A program made the translations under genes and the position numbers. A model generated the notes under the pieces. That model was not told where the DNA came from. It worked only from the letters and a program-made list of their open reading frames with translations, and searched no databases. A DNA stretch of 64,000 nucleotides from Nipponacmea schrenckii (taxonomy: Eukaryota > Mollusca > Gastropoda > Lottiidae). The stretch is taken from assembly GCA_030562195.1 (NCBI GenBank), contig CM060200.1, positions 29,489,023 to 29,553,022 of the forward strand. Direction: 5' to 3'. This document shows positions 1 through 13,100 of this stretch, piece after piece. Numbering within the stretch: the first letter of the stretch is position 1; every line of letters starts with the position of its first letter.

Positions 1-864
1 TTCTGTAGCTTTTCTTGACTGCAAATGTTAATGGCACGTTTGGTGAGAGTGGTGATGATTCCTTTTTTCGTTTGAAGGGGGTGGTTGGATTTGTAGTGGA
101 GGTACTGATCGGTATGTGTGGGTTTTCTATAAACTGATGTGCTGACTTTGTTGTTGGTGATTTCTATCTTGACATCCAGAAAGGGTAATGAGTTGTCTGT
201 TGTAGTTTCTATGGTAAACTTGATAGATGGGTTTTGGTTGTTGAGGTGGTCTAATAAATCTTGTGGTTGGTCTTCCTGATTGAGCATGACAAACGTATCA
301 TCAACCTTCCTATACCAACAAATGGGTTGTATTGGGGATAATGATAGAGCGTGCTGTTCAAAATAAGACATGTATTGTTCTGCTAAGAGTGGAGAAAGGG
401 GGCTGCCCATAGGTAAACCTCTAATTTGTTCATAGTAATCATCACCCCAAGTGAAGTACGTTGATTTGAGACAGTTATTAACTAGCGTTATAATATTATC
501 TGGACTGAGTTTAGTTTCAAGAGGAATAGTTAAATTTTTTATATTGTTGTGTAGCACATTAAGGGCTTCATCCCTGGGCACATTAGTAAACAAATCTACC
601 ACATCATAAGACACCATTTTACCTAATGAGCTGAGAGATTTGATTTTAGAACAGAAATCACTTGAGTCACTAATGAATGAGTCTGCGGTTTTCCCTAATT
701 TAGATAAAAGTTTTGATAGATATGTTGCTGTATTATAAAACACTGAATCCCTTGAACATACTAAAATTCTGGCTTTAGGCGGGTTCTTATGAATCTTGAT
801 GTTGGCTCTGGCATATGGAGGTCGCGGATGAGATGGTTTGAGTTGGTAGAGTTGCTGTTCAGTC
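1..864 (-). repeat. Inverted partial copy of the Penelope-like RT region
   Basis: This is the reverse complement of 1261-2124. On the minus strand it carries the RT palm (the same motif A, B and C codons) but neither the GIY-YIG end nor the N-terminus. Similarity ends sharply at 864/865. It continues past the left edge, so the element may be longer. Confidence 0.93.
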
Positions 865-865
865 C

Positions 866-2719
866 CGTGGCCTTAACTTCTCACCAGTAACCAAACCCAC
901 CAATCAAGATGATTTCATAACAGGTATAGAGAAAGGTATTCGACAACTTGCTCCAGGTGGTAAAGTAGATTATCTTCGACACCAAATCTCTAATATTCTA
1001 GCAAATACCAAAACCAAACCTAACCTCACAAAAGCCGAAACTCAAGCCATAACAGACTTAAAAGAAGACCAATCCATAGTAATGGTAGCGGCAGACAAGG
1101 GGAAAGCTACGGTCATTATGGATAAAGATGAATACATAACAGCAGTCAACAACCTACTGAAAGACACCAAGACTTACAGGAAGCTACGTAAAGACCCAAC
1201 TAATAACCTAGAAAGTAAACATATAGCCCACCTAAAATCCCTCAAAGAACAGGATCAATTGACTGAACAGCAACTCTACCAACTCAAACCATCTCATCCG
1301 CGACCTCCATATGCCAGAGCCAACATCAAGATTCATAAGAACCCGCCTAAAGCCAGAATTTTAGTATGTTCAAGGGATTCAGTGTTTTATAATACAGCAA
1401 CATATCTATCAAAACTTTTATCTAAATTAGGGAAAACCGCAGACTCATTCATTAGTGACTCAAGTGATTTCTGTTCTAAAATCAAATCTCTCAGCTCATT
1501 AGGTAAAATGGTGTCTTATGATGTGGTAGATTTGTTTACTAATGTGCCCAGGGATGAAGCCCTTAATGTGCTACACAACAATATAAAAAATTTAACTATT
1601 CCTCTTGAAACTAAACTCAGTCCAGATAATATTATAACGCTAGTTAATAACTGTCTCAAATCAACGTACTTCACTTGGGGTGATGATTACTATGAACAAA
1701 TTAGAGGTTTACCTATGGGCAGCCCCCTTTCTCCACTCTTAGCAGAACAATACATGTCTTATTTTGAACAGCACGCTCTATCATTATCCCCAATACAACC
1801 CATTTGTTGGTATAGGAAGGTTGATGATACGTTTGTCATGCTCAATCAGGAAGACCAACCACAAGATTTATTAGACCACCTCAACAACCAAAACCCATCT
1901 ATCAAGTTTACCATAGAAACTACAACAGACAACTCATTACCCTTTCTGGATGTCAAGATAGAAATCACCAACAACAAAGTCAGCACATCAGTTTATAGAA
2001 AACCCACACATACCGATCAGTACCTCCACTACAAATCCAACCACCCCCTTCAAACGAAAAAAGGAATCATCACCACTCTCACCAAACGTGCCATTAACAT
2101 TTGCAGTCAAGAAAAGCTACAGAATGAAATAGACCATCTCAAACATGTATTCATCAACCTAAACCAATATCCTGAACAACTCGTCAACCAAACAATAGAT
2201 AAAGCCATGAAACCCAAAGCAGTCAAGCCCACAGTCAAACCAGAACCCCCACCCATAAGAGTAAGCATACCATTCAATGGAAACTCTTCTTATAAAATCA
2301 AAAGACTCTTGAAGGGAGCTGGAATTGAAACCGTCTTTACTGGCCAAAGAACCCTAAAGGACATCACACATGCTAATGGTAAATTACAACCAACCAATAA
2401 AATTGATCCCAAAGGGTGCGTATACCAAGTTTTTTGTACTTGCGGAGGCTGTTATATTGGAGAAACAAAACGACCATTGATGAAAAGAATAAAGGAACAT
2501 CAGTCTAAGGCAGCCAACAACCAATCCGCCATACAAGACCATATCAAAGCTACAGGCCACAAAATAAATTGGGATGACACCATTACCTTAGCAGTCAACA
2601 AAACCAACAAGAAAGAAAGGAAAATCATGGAAGCCATTCAAATTAAAAGACACAGTCCATCCATCAACAAAGATCCAGGAGTATTCATACCGAGAGCCTA
2701 TGATCACCTAATTCGTTAA
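866..2719 (+). CDS. Penelope-like reverse transcriptase / GIY-YIG endonuclease, 5'-truncated
   Basis: The frame is open from the inverted-copy junction to the stop at 2717-2719. The first ATG after the junction is at 1082 (545 residues from there), but the coding frame continues upstream with PLE-like sequence (LNFSPVTKPT), so the natural N-terminus was lost at the junction. Numbered from the ATG, reverse-transcriptase motif A is YDVVDLF with Asp147 and Asp150. Motif B is GLPMGSPLSP (209-218). Motif C is KVDD (246-249), with Lys where YVDD is more usual. The C-terminal nuclease has the GIY-like GCVYQV (445-450), then CYIGET (457-462), Arg469 and the conserved-type Glu519. The two activities together would prime reverse transcription at a nicked target. 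No internal stop is seen, so the copy is young, though its 5' end is broken. Confidence 0.9.
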   Translation, partial: RGLNFSPVTKPTNQDDFITGIEKGIRQLAPGGKVDYLRHQISNILANTKTKPNLTKAETQAITDLKEDQSIVMVAADKGKATVIMDKDEYITAVNNLLKDTKTYRKLRKDPTNNLESKHIAHLKSLKEQDQLTEQQLYQLKPSHPRPPYARANIKIHKNPPKARILVCSRDSVFYNTATYLSKLLSKLGKTADSFISDSSDFCSKIKSLSSLGKMVSYDVVDLFTNVPRDEALNVLHNNIKNLTIPLETKLSPDNIITLVNNCLKSTYFTWGDDYYEQIRGLPMGSPLSPLLAEQYMSYFEQHALSLSPIQPICWYRKVDDTFVMLNQEDQPQDLLDHLNNQNPSIKFTIETTTDNSLPFLDVKIEITNNKVSTSVYRKPTHTDQYLHYKSNHPLQTKKGIITTLTKRAINICSQEKLQNEIDHLKHVFINLNQYPEQLVNQTIDKAMKPKAVKPTVKPEPPPIRVSIPFNGNSSYKIKRLLKGAGIETVFTGQRTLKDITHANGKLQPTNKIDPKGCVYQVFCTCGGCYIGETKRPLMKRIKEHQSKAANNQSAIQDHIKATGHKINWDDTITLAVNKTNKKERKIMEAIQIKRHSPSINKDPGVFIPRAYDHLIR

Positions 2720-2842
2720 GCTGAAGCCATTAATTGTTTAATCCTTAAATGTTTTATCCTTAATTGTTTTAATCCATTGTTTTGTTAAATTGTTTTGTCT
2801 TTACTTATATATATTCTTGTTAACCTTTCATTTTACTCATTG

Positions 2843-2878
2843 CTTGATAAAGACCAGAGAACGCTGGTTGAAACGTCG
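2843..2878 (+). ncRNA. Hammerhead-ribozyme-like motif in PLE tail (degenerate)
   Basis: Downstream of the RT stop there is a CTTGATAA box, a 5-bp stem ACCAG/CTGGT with a short loop, then GAAACGTCG. This resembles the CTGATGA-stem-GAAAC core of hammerhead ribozymes, which are known in PLE ends. The first box is not canonical, so self-cleavage is doubtful. Confidence 0.5.
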
Positions 2879-2905
2879 CTTAAATAAAGTTAGTAATTGT
2901 ATTCC

Positions 2906-5900
2906 ATAAGAATTTGTTTAGTTTAATCAGGTAATAAGCTATTCAGTAATAAATGTCCACAACTATCCCTCCAATCGAAACCTTCTTAGCAATGTATCCC
3001 TATATAATTATCTGTGTTCATAAGTAAAATGATGACTTCATTTATTTCAACCCTTAATTAATATTGTTTAGATAATCAAATATTATTGTACACCAACATT
3101 ATTGGTCTTTTCTTTTACATCTTATTAAGAGAATTATTGGTCTTTTCTGTTACATCTTATCAAGAGAAATACAACACTTGGATTCTCCAAGTTTTTAACG
3201 GAAAAAAAAGAGTAAAATTTCTTGTATCCTTGAAAGAATTATTTGATTAACATACAGTTCAATTTAGTACCTCTGAGCAAGCAATGAAAAAGCTGTCTGG
3301 AGGAATTGAAGTCATAAAACTTAATTTCAAATAGAAAGGAAAGTTGGAGTTTACTAGAATACAACTATTTCTATATATTGTAATGTAATAAATACTATCT
3401 TTACTTTAAATGGCTAATAAATAGGCCCAATTAATAAATAAACAAGCAAATTAAATTAGTCATGAACAGAAATATTCTATTTTTGGATGGGTCTTAAAAC
3501 CACATCATTGATTGAAGTGTAATAGCCCAATACTATAATATGAATCGTTTATATTGACTGTGATTGTAAAAGTAAAGAGAAGACCAAAAAAAAAAAATTG
3601 ACTGATACGACTGGTAATTACACTATTTTCGGTAGTAAAAAGACGCCTATGAATCTTAAACGAATACAGGCGCTGATAAACAAAGGAATTTTTCACAATG
3701 ATAAATTGATACTTACGATATTTATTCTGTTAATCAATCGAATGCGATGTAAAGGCCAGAGATACGGACAAAATTACATCCAGGTGTGGTTGTTGCTCTA
3801 GCTGATCAAGTAACATTCTTCTTTCAAACAAGGGAGATAATACTACCGTATTTTCACTTTGTAATGGACTCGGACCACTAAAACATTTTATGCTAATGAT
3901 TGTATAGAATTGAGTCCGTTCTATTTTTAGAAATCCTCTTTCTCCCTTCCTTTGGGGGTGTTTGCATGCCCATTTTGGACTAATTTTTGGTCTCGATTTG
4001 AAATTTGATGTCTGAAATTGCATTTTCTTTCAGAATTTCTGAGATAATGAGAAATTTAATTGGCGGAAGGTTATTTATAAAAATAGTGGTTTTGTGTGCA
4101 GTGACAGTCAAGCGGACTAAGTCCTGAATGATTAGGCTACTACAGACAACAAGATATATTCCATATATCAGAAAATTAATGTTTTCTCGGGATATATTTA
4201 TACTGGTACACAACACATAGACTTTTTTTTTGATCAATAAGATTTTCTAAACCCTTCCTACACACTTGCCAATTTTTACATATACTGGTAGCAGTAACTG
4301 TAAACCTAATGTTGTTCTTACACCAAACTTACACGAAAATATTGTGACTATTTGTCTGATAAGTCTTCTTTTTGGTATAATACATTTTACCTCACAGGTT
4401 TGTTTGAACTACAATTTCTTGACTATTGTCCTTTAATACTCAGTACTTGAATGAGCATAATGAGATGGTGAACCTAATAGGCTATAGATTTCAACCCATA
4501 CTCCTTGGGTGAAGGTTAGGTTTGTTGACAAAGTTGATACAATGTTTCATATTGCTCTACATTTTACTATAAATGAGTTATACAGAATGATTTATTATAG
4601 AACAGCAGATCTTCCATCATCTCTTTAAATCATGAGACAACTGGCTTGATGACCAAAGGAAATGATATTTGCAATTTAATGGGTATAAATCTACTTCAAT
4701 GAATTCAGTGCTACCCCAGGTTTAAAGAAAATAAAAAATAGTTTTATATATATTTTATTTTCATATAAATTCATCTTGAATAACTGACGAAAACAAGATA
4801 TATAAAATCTGAATCATATACATGTATTACTATGTGTAAATAATATTTAATTTCAGTGTACATTCAATCAAGCATTGTTCTGAGGCTCAGTTAATGATAA
4901 ATATCAGTTTAAGCTTTTATTTTAACAAAGCATAATATACACAGAAGGTTACACAACATTTCAAGCAATAGCATCAAACCTAATTGCATAGGATTTAACA
5001 AGAAAGTGTTATGTGCAATGAAATTTACTGTTTGAACAACTTTCGAGAAATTCAAGAAAAACTCTTCTTGTTAGAAAGCATTTAAGAAGCATAATCAAGC
5101 ATCAGGCATAATAGTTATAGAAATTTGACCTTAGTAGGAAGATGACCTTTAAGAGTCTCCTTTTAATGTAGCACAATGGTAGTTAATTCAAGAAAATTAA
5201 TAAATACGGAAGACTTTAAGAAAATTAACAATAGCAAATTTGAAAAGTCAATTGAAGATCTGATGTCTCTTGATACTAAAAAGTCAAAGAGCTTCATTTC
5301 TCAAGGAGTCACTTTGGATAATTAGAGATGTTGCATCCTTCAAAAGCAATAAACCAGAGAACATGCTTTAATATCAAAAGGCTTTAAAGTTCAAATGAAT
5401 TGCCACTAAATTTATATCATAAATGATAACCTAATTCATAACATAATCAAATATTTTTACATGAGAATTTATAATAATAAACTAATGTCCAAAAGAAATG
5501 ATACCAATGTTTTTTCAATTCTTTTATTTAACATCGTGAATTTTTTATTATGAAAACATAGTAACATGTATTGCACATCACAAACACAGCATATTCAATC
5601 AAAAATTCTGGGGAGATTCGATCACTTCAGAGAAAAAACAAATTTTATGAAAGTGACATTTCCCTCTCTAGCTGTATGTGCATATAAACTGTATCAAACG
5701 GCTGACAGACCCCACCCATCTTTAAAGGCTTGTCATATTGATTGTACAGATTTTATTGACTTGTATTTCTGCACAGATGTTGATAAAAGATTTTCAAAAG
5801 CATTACACCAATCCTAAATTTCTGCATTTTTTAGTTTTTAATATGTCGTTGCAAACAGGTGGTATCGTTTCTTTTGGACACCTGTTTATTAGAAATAAAA

Positions 5901-6889
5901 CATTTCTAAATCTCATTATCATAAGCTTTACATTGTACTTAATTAATGTTTTACCTTTTCAAACTTCTTGATCATAGGTTTTACATCATAATATTTCTTA
6001 ACCTTAGAATTATTTATCTTGCATTCAACATTTTCTCATTATACAGAGCATAAGTTATAACTTTGGAAACCTTATTATCATATTATAACACTTGAACATG
6101 ATAATTCTAAGATTTACATTATAACATTTTTCAAACCTCATTATCATAAGAGATAACATTTTCAAACATAACTATGACATGTTCATTATAAAATTTCAAA
6201 ACATCTTAAGGTTTACATTATCACACTTTCTAAGCATATTATAACAAAGCTTTAAATCAATATCAACTTACATTGAAACAACTCTCATTTGATCATTTGA
6301 ATAAGATCATTAGTAATCTATATACAATCTATATTATATACATAGTTAAGGAATGCTAGCAAGTTAATTAGTTTAATCATTATAACATGTATCTCTATGA
6401 TATGGAATAATTAACAACAATATTTGTAGGAAATAAAACAAAAACATTAAAATAAATGGCACATAACCTTCAATACATTGATATCAACACAAACCTTTTT
6501 GTCATGAGCAAAACTGAAATACTATTGTATAAAATACAGAATAGAGACATGTAGGAACACAATTATTATGACCAGGCTTCAATGTAATATTCAACATTTA
6601 AAGTAGAACATATCAGATAGACAGCCCATATCTAATAATGGTTCCAGTCAAGTTATCACCACAGAGACAATATTGAAATTAAACTAAAGTCACAACCAGT
6701 TGTTTTAAACAAAATACCAATGAACAAAATATCAAACTGTACAAATTACAACATCAAAATGGTAAATATAATGAAATTAATGGCAGTAATTAATCATGTA
6801 GGCCTCAGTAGTTTTAAATCATTTTTTGATCTCCAGAAACATTCTATATACAGTTAAACCTTAACAATTGTTGTGACAATGGATTTCTA
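2906..6889. other. 3' flank of the multi-PDZ gene, no supported gene
   Basis: AT-rich sequence. Short open frames here show no recognisable domain, codon bias or splice context. The part nearest 6889 should be the 3' UTR of the PDZ gene. On the minus strand the candidate AATAAA signals include 5885-5890 and 5752-5757, but in such AT-rich DNA they are not decisive. A degenerate repeat containing CATTATCATAA recurs between about 5860 and 6260. Confidence 0.6.
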
Positions 6890-7163
6890 TCATGATAATA
6901 CAATAATAGTTACTTTTCCTTTAGCATTTTTAAGAATATCAACTGCCTGTTCATGTGTCACTCCTTCTAAATTATGTCCATTAACAGATGCTATTTGATC
7001 ACCTCGCTGTAACTGACCATCATCTGCTGCAGCACCTTTAGTAAAAACATTTTTGACATAGATTGGTAAATCACCATGTGGACTTCCATAACCTCCTACG
7101 ATAGAAAATCCTAAACCATCAGCACCTCGAGTTAATATTATAGTTTTACTTTGAGGGGGTTGA
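6890..7163 (-). CDS. MPDZ: Exon 29: PDZ13 and C-terminus
   Basis: It encodes [20 protein letters not shown], the family-diagnostic [42 protein letters not shown] and VTIIVLS, then TGA. The alpha-B helix starts with His. The protein stops directly after the last beta strand, as in vertebrate MPDZ and PATJ. Confidence 0.97.
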
Positions 7164-10100
7164 CTGAAATATATAACGGTTAATAAGTTGATAAAAATAT
7201 AACATACCAAACATAATTTTCTGCTCAAGACAGCCTAAGAAGGCAGTCAAGTACATTGAGAGGAAATTACAGGAACAGTGGCATAGGCCTACATTTTTCA
7301 TCTTTCCATCTGTTGATGTTATTTTACCTAAATCAGCCTGTCATACACAAGGCCTAGGTTTACTCTCCCATCTTAACTAAAGGACTCTTTTTCTATGTCA
7401 GCCATCTATCAGCGCTCGTTAATAACCAATAAAAGAATTTAGAGCACTCAACCAAGACTGTTGTTTTTTTTTTAGATATATGTTCAGAAAAACATTTAAT
7501 ATATGCCACTTTCAAAGCTCGATAACTCTCGGATATGTCTGTTATGAACTTACCTCTCTGTATCAATATCAGAATGAACTTTATCAGATATATCCATACT
7601 AACTGTTCTTGAGTTCTGTCCATTAACACTCACAGTTACATCTTCACCTGATAATAAATAAAATATATATTTCACCACTGAAAACTATCACACATAAATA
7701 TTAAACTGAATAGAACATTTTGAAGTTGTGTTTAGAACTGGAAGTGTCTGTCTCATTTTTTGAATAGTCTTTAGCATTAACTAAGCTTATAACTTACTTT
7801 GATATATGTTAAAAGGATTTGACGAAGATACAGTATATTCTGCTCACATGACCACATTTATTAAGAGACCACCTTTAATAACTGACCGTAATAAAGTCCC
7901 CCCTACGAGTTTTCGATGTAAGATTTATGTACCGTATGTTGTTATAAAAGCATTATTGGGTGAAAATGGATTAACGCGTGTTACCGACAATTAAAATACA
8001 GGTAAAGAATGATATTATATTCATTTACGGTAAAGAATTTTGACATTGAAAACTTTGATATGGAAAATAAAATAAAAATACAACTAAATTGGGTATCCCA
8101 TCGGTTTGGTAGATCAACCTAACTACACATGAATAAGTAAAAAGAAAGATCCTATCATTTCTAAAATGTCAAAACAAAATGGTCTTGCAGATCCTCTCAT
8201 AAGAGAGCACCTTCAGTCAGCGACCGCTTTTTAATATTCCCTTGAGTGGTCTCTGAATACAGGTTCTACTGTACCATCAATTCCAGAGCATAAAATAACA
8301 AGAATAGAAATGATAAACTTACATTGTAAGACTTGTAGTTGAAGATTAGCTGATGTTTTGAGAATATGAACAGCCATATCATGAGTCATACCATCTGTTG
8401 ATTGTTTATTTATCATTAATATCCTATCACCAATCTACATTGACCAAACATAATGAGAAAGTATTATACTTATATTATAACTCAATATTTCTACGGAAAC
8501 TTTAGGCTTTGTTAAGTTATTTTATTTTAAATTAAAAGATTAAACCGTACATGGAATTATTTGATGTTTCATTTGACTGAATTGCAGACAAATTAAAGCT
8601 TACCCGTAATTCACCCGACCTGGCTGCTAAACCATCAGGAGCTAGGTTAGCTATAACAATTGGTACATTTCCTAAGGAACTACCAATACCTCCTGCAATA
8701 CTTAATCCCAAAGTTCCAGACTCATCATGTTTTATATCCACAGTTCTTAATCCCATTTCTTCACTTCCAACAGACAAAGTTTCTACAATATCAAAAATCA
8801 TTAATACAACTATTGTTTTGACGAAACAACAAATTGTGTAAATTGAATATAAACTTCACCCCAAAAAAAATACTTTCAACTATTAGATATTGGCATCCAC
8901 TCCCACAGCCATGCACTAAACCATACCCATAAAAAATAAACTTGCTTAAATTGATACTGTTATTTCCATTTCAAATATAGGCCAGATAAATGAACTGTTG
9001 AGGTTAAGGAATATAAGATGACACATATACACATGATTTTAAGTCATTTAAACTATTAAAAGAAAAAGAAAAAAAATGCTATGATTTTTGGGTACATTGT
9101 ATATGGTATATACCACTAACAAAGGCGGGTTCCAAACACTGAATTCAGATTGTTAGAAAGTTGTATATAATAATGGGATAGAGATATAAATGTGCATAGT
9201 AATAATCTATCTCCTTGTTAACTCTTACTCCGAAGGTGAAAAGGGAAGAAATAATTTCCTAGAATGAATCTTTGAATTAAGTATATTCTTCATTAAAAGA
9301 GCCATATACAGTTTACTGCTTAGTAAAGGCATTTCAATTTGTCTTAATACATTAATTCAATATATTCAATATGATTAAAAAAAAAACCTTCTTCACTACC
9401 AATCTTGTTAAAGGCCTTCTTCAAAATCTAACAAAATAAAACAAAGAAACCAGTTCCACACTCTATAAAAACATGCTGAACATATAGATAGAGAAGGGAA
9501 AAGGTTGAAGTCAACATGCCAAATAACCTGCAATAATTTCTAACCTCAAACTGTTTAATATCTCCTCTCATATAGAAGCTACTAACCACCTGAATATTAT
9601 TGTCAACTAAACTCACTAGAGGCTTTTCAAGCAATGGGATTTCAAATAAAAATTGTAAAATCCATTTTGATCTTCCAGACATCATTATCAAGCAAAATAC
9701 ATTCTCAATAAATATATATCTCTACAAACTAGTATTTAAAACTAAAAGCTAAAACATAACAGGGAAGATATAAACCATTGTGCATTGATTCGCGTTCTAT
9801 TCTAAATAAGAAAATCTTTTAGATAAGATTGTAGGACTTACTTAAGTTTTTTTTTCTAGTTTTGAAATTGAAAATCATAGTATCCATCATGAAAATGAAA
9901 TGAATGGAGTTTTACTTCCTACACTTCTGAATATCTATCATAAGGCTTTCACTAGAATTGTTACATTTCCTACACTACTAGCACTTCATTCTTTTAACAG
10001 TAACCTTTCTTAGAAATTCAACAAGCAATAAAGACTTTTTTTCATTAAAAAGCGCTAAAGATGACATGGTTAAATAAAAAAAGCAATTAATTGTTTGCTG

Positions 10101-13100
10101 AATGGAAATTGATAAAATAAGTTTTACCATATATATCTTGATCATCTATTATAAGAATTATAATTTTGTTATTCATGTGACCCAGACATTGTAATTTTTA
10201 GTTGCATGTGACGGAATGATACTGATCATAAAAAATATAACTTTAGAATACAAACAACATTAATATTAAACAACATAACGTGTTTCAATCACAATATTTA
10301 ATAGTAACAATAACAACTTTTGGAAGAAATGGATTTTACATGGTGGGTGCCCATAAAAATAAAACAGTATTGTACAAAGTAACCAATAAGAAATAAAGAA
10401 ACAAATAAGGGAGGTGATTGGGGCTAGTAGCTTTTGGAAGAGGGTAGACCTGTGGATAAAGCAAAGAAAAACAGGATAAATATAGTAGTATATTATTGAT
10501 ATCACTGAAAAATAAAAAGGCTCATTTAAAAGTAAAGTAATAATCTACAGGTTTTGTGACTGGATTATGGAGAGTATATTTGATTAAATAAGGGGAACTA
10601 CTCTGTTTAAGACATTCTCATGATGATTTTCATTTTTCTGCAGAACATATTCTGACTTTAGTTTGAAAATGACTTGCTATATAATTCTAATATATTTGAT
10701 ATGAGCATGCACAAGAGGTTGGTATTAAAGTCATTAAGAGCTATTAAGATATATATAATGGAGAATATATAGAACATAAAAAAAGTGTGATAGGAATAAA
10801 TACTAAGAAAATCCATTTCTTTCTGTTTTAAACAAAAAAATCTTATTGTTTCAATACTCACTTTTAGAATGTTTGCCTTTTGACCGACTGCTCGCTGAAG
10901 ATTCTGATTTTTTAAGTGCATGGCCAGGAGAGTTTGAATTTCTTCTAGACGAGGTTCGTGAACCAGCCTTTAATCTTCCAACTGTTAGAGACACTTTACC
11001 CATTAATGTCTGCAAATATAGTGAAAACTTCCTACTTATCAATTTTTCAAATATTTCAAAAAACCAAGAAACTTAATTCTTGATACATTACTTTTAAAAA
11101 AAAAAAAAAAAAAATCTGTTAATTATTGAAATATGGTATGAAATTCACCTTGTAATGTTGGCATAGGAATAATTGCCAAAACAAAAGCCACTAGAAATTT
11201 ACCTTCAAAACAGCTGCTGCATATTCTTGAGTAGAATTTCTCATATCTTCTCCATTTACTGATAAAATTTGATCACCTTGCATCAATCTACCATCAGATT
11301 CAGCTACTCCTCCTTTCACCTTTAATACAATATATAACATTGTTTAATAAAAATTGTGAGGGGTGTTGATACCTTGACACTGAGAAATTTTTTATATTCA
11401 ATTTTACTTATATTGAACATGAAAGCATCTAGTCAAGATATCTAACTAAACAGCCTGTAGTACATGACCTGCATTTGTAGTTTGATTTGAAAGGCTGGAG
11501 GTTTTTACATTATTAGATCCTACCACCTGCACCAATAGGGTAAAACAGGCTGGCCAATGCATGATTCCAACTCCAGAATCCAGTTTCAGCACTCTTATAA
11601 TACTTACAATATCTGATATATATACACCAACATCATTTTTCTTCCCAACAATACTTAGTCCTAAACCTTTCCCTGGTCGTTTCATTAACTCAACACTAAA
11701 TACATCATATATATCTTCTTCTCTAACTTGGTTATCATCTCTATATACAATCATTCCAACACGGGGTGGAGTCTGGCGTAATACTTGGATTGCATGATCA
11801 TGTGTTGCATCACGTAAATCTACCTTATTAACCTGTTGATGAGGAAATTAGATTATCAATAAATAAAATCCTACAAATGAACTATTTAAATATAAAATGC
11901 TATACATAAACATATTTTATCATCATATTATATTATATAGATATGCATACTAGATAAATCAGATATCTTCAAAATAAATTAGGAGAATGTTACGTAAAAA
12001 TGTTTTCTTTTATAACAAAGGGAGTAAAAATATCATGAAAATAGGACTTAAGGATTCCATAAGTTTGTAAACAGTAAGAAATAAATAACTATTACAGTAT
12101 AGGCTATTCCTGTGAATTTTAACACATGATCTCCTCTGAGACAAAGGATCCATAAAGTTCAATATAAATTGTTTCAGATTTGAAGAATTCTAAATACCTC
12201 TAAAACCTGGTCACCAGCCCACAATCTACCATCTCGAGCTGCTGCTCCATCATCATAGACTTCATGTATTATTATAGCTCCCTAGTCATAAAAAACATCT
12301 TACTTGTATATTGAAAAGAAATTAACAAATTTTGTCATACACAGAATATTGTATGTTCTTTCAATTTAGAATGATAGTTATCCTTTATCATTAAGTCTAT
12401 CAAAAATTCCTGAAAGGGAGAAGTCAAGATTTAAAATAAAACAGTAATCTGATCGGATAACAAAACAAAATTTAAAACCAACCAATCATATGACTGCAAT
12501 AATAAAATCATTGTATATCAAGTTTTCGAGAATAAGGTTCCTGAACCAGTAAAATAAACTTACCAGTAAAGTATCTGATCCACCCACAATACTCAATCCT
12601 AAACCAGTTCTACCTTTCTCTATTTCAATATAGGTTTCCCTACCTGGAGTTATTTCACAAGTTAAAGGATCTACAACAGCTTCCTCAGGTTGATCAGGGT
12701 CAGTTGATGATTCTCCTAGATAATAGATAGCAAATCAACTTAAATATTTTTAATGTCCCATAGCCTATAAGAACCTATGGTACATGTATGTGTACAAATC
12801 GAAGTTGAAATTAAATATACTTAGTGCCAATATAATTTGACTAAATGAAATTTGGAAATAAGATTTTTTGCTCTTGGTTGGACAAGCAACGTCATGCTAA
12901 ATCAAAGAAAATTTGGCAGTTACATTTTTATCTATAATGTACACCCTTTAGCACACTATGCCTTGTAGGCCTATTGTCTATTATATATATGGCTAGTTGG
13001 TCTCCAACCTTCATCACTGAGATGTGAAATATATGGAAAGCATTTAATAATAAGCAATATCACCGAAGTTGAAAAATAATTTAACAGGGTTCATGGTTTT

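Larger units (their letters stand above)
1..2905. mobile_element. Penelope-like retroelement, head-to-head inverted arrangement
   Basis: This is a Penelope-like element (PLE) in a snap-back arrangement. Positions 1-864 read as the reverse complement of 1261-2124, every paired position summing to 2125, and the stretches I compared by eye looked identical. The copy runs off the left edge. Positions 865-1260 are the single-copy loop. The forward copy encodes reverse transcriptase and GIY-YIG nuclease and is followed by a 3' tail with a ribozyme-like motif. Partial inverted copies next to a full copy are known in PLEs. The right boundary near 2905 is approximate because I saw no clear target-site duplication. 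Confidence 0.85.

Noticed and set aside
3505..4237. Overlapping open frames of 60-97 codons on both strands downstream of the PDZ gene
   Set aside because: No domain, no splice context, no codon bias; expected by chance in this length of sequence.
9428..9691. Minus-strand 87-codon frame between PDZ11 and PDZ12 exons
   Set aside because: It lies on the gene strand, but the exons on either side join perfectly without it and it has no domain.
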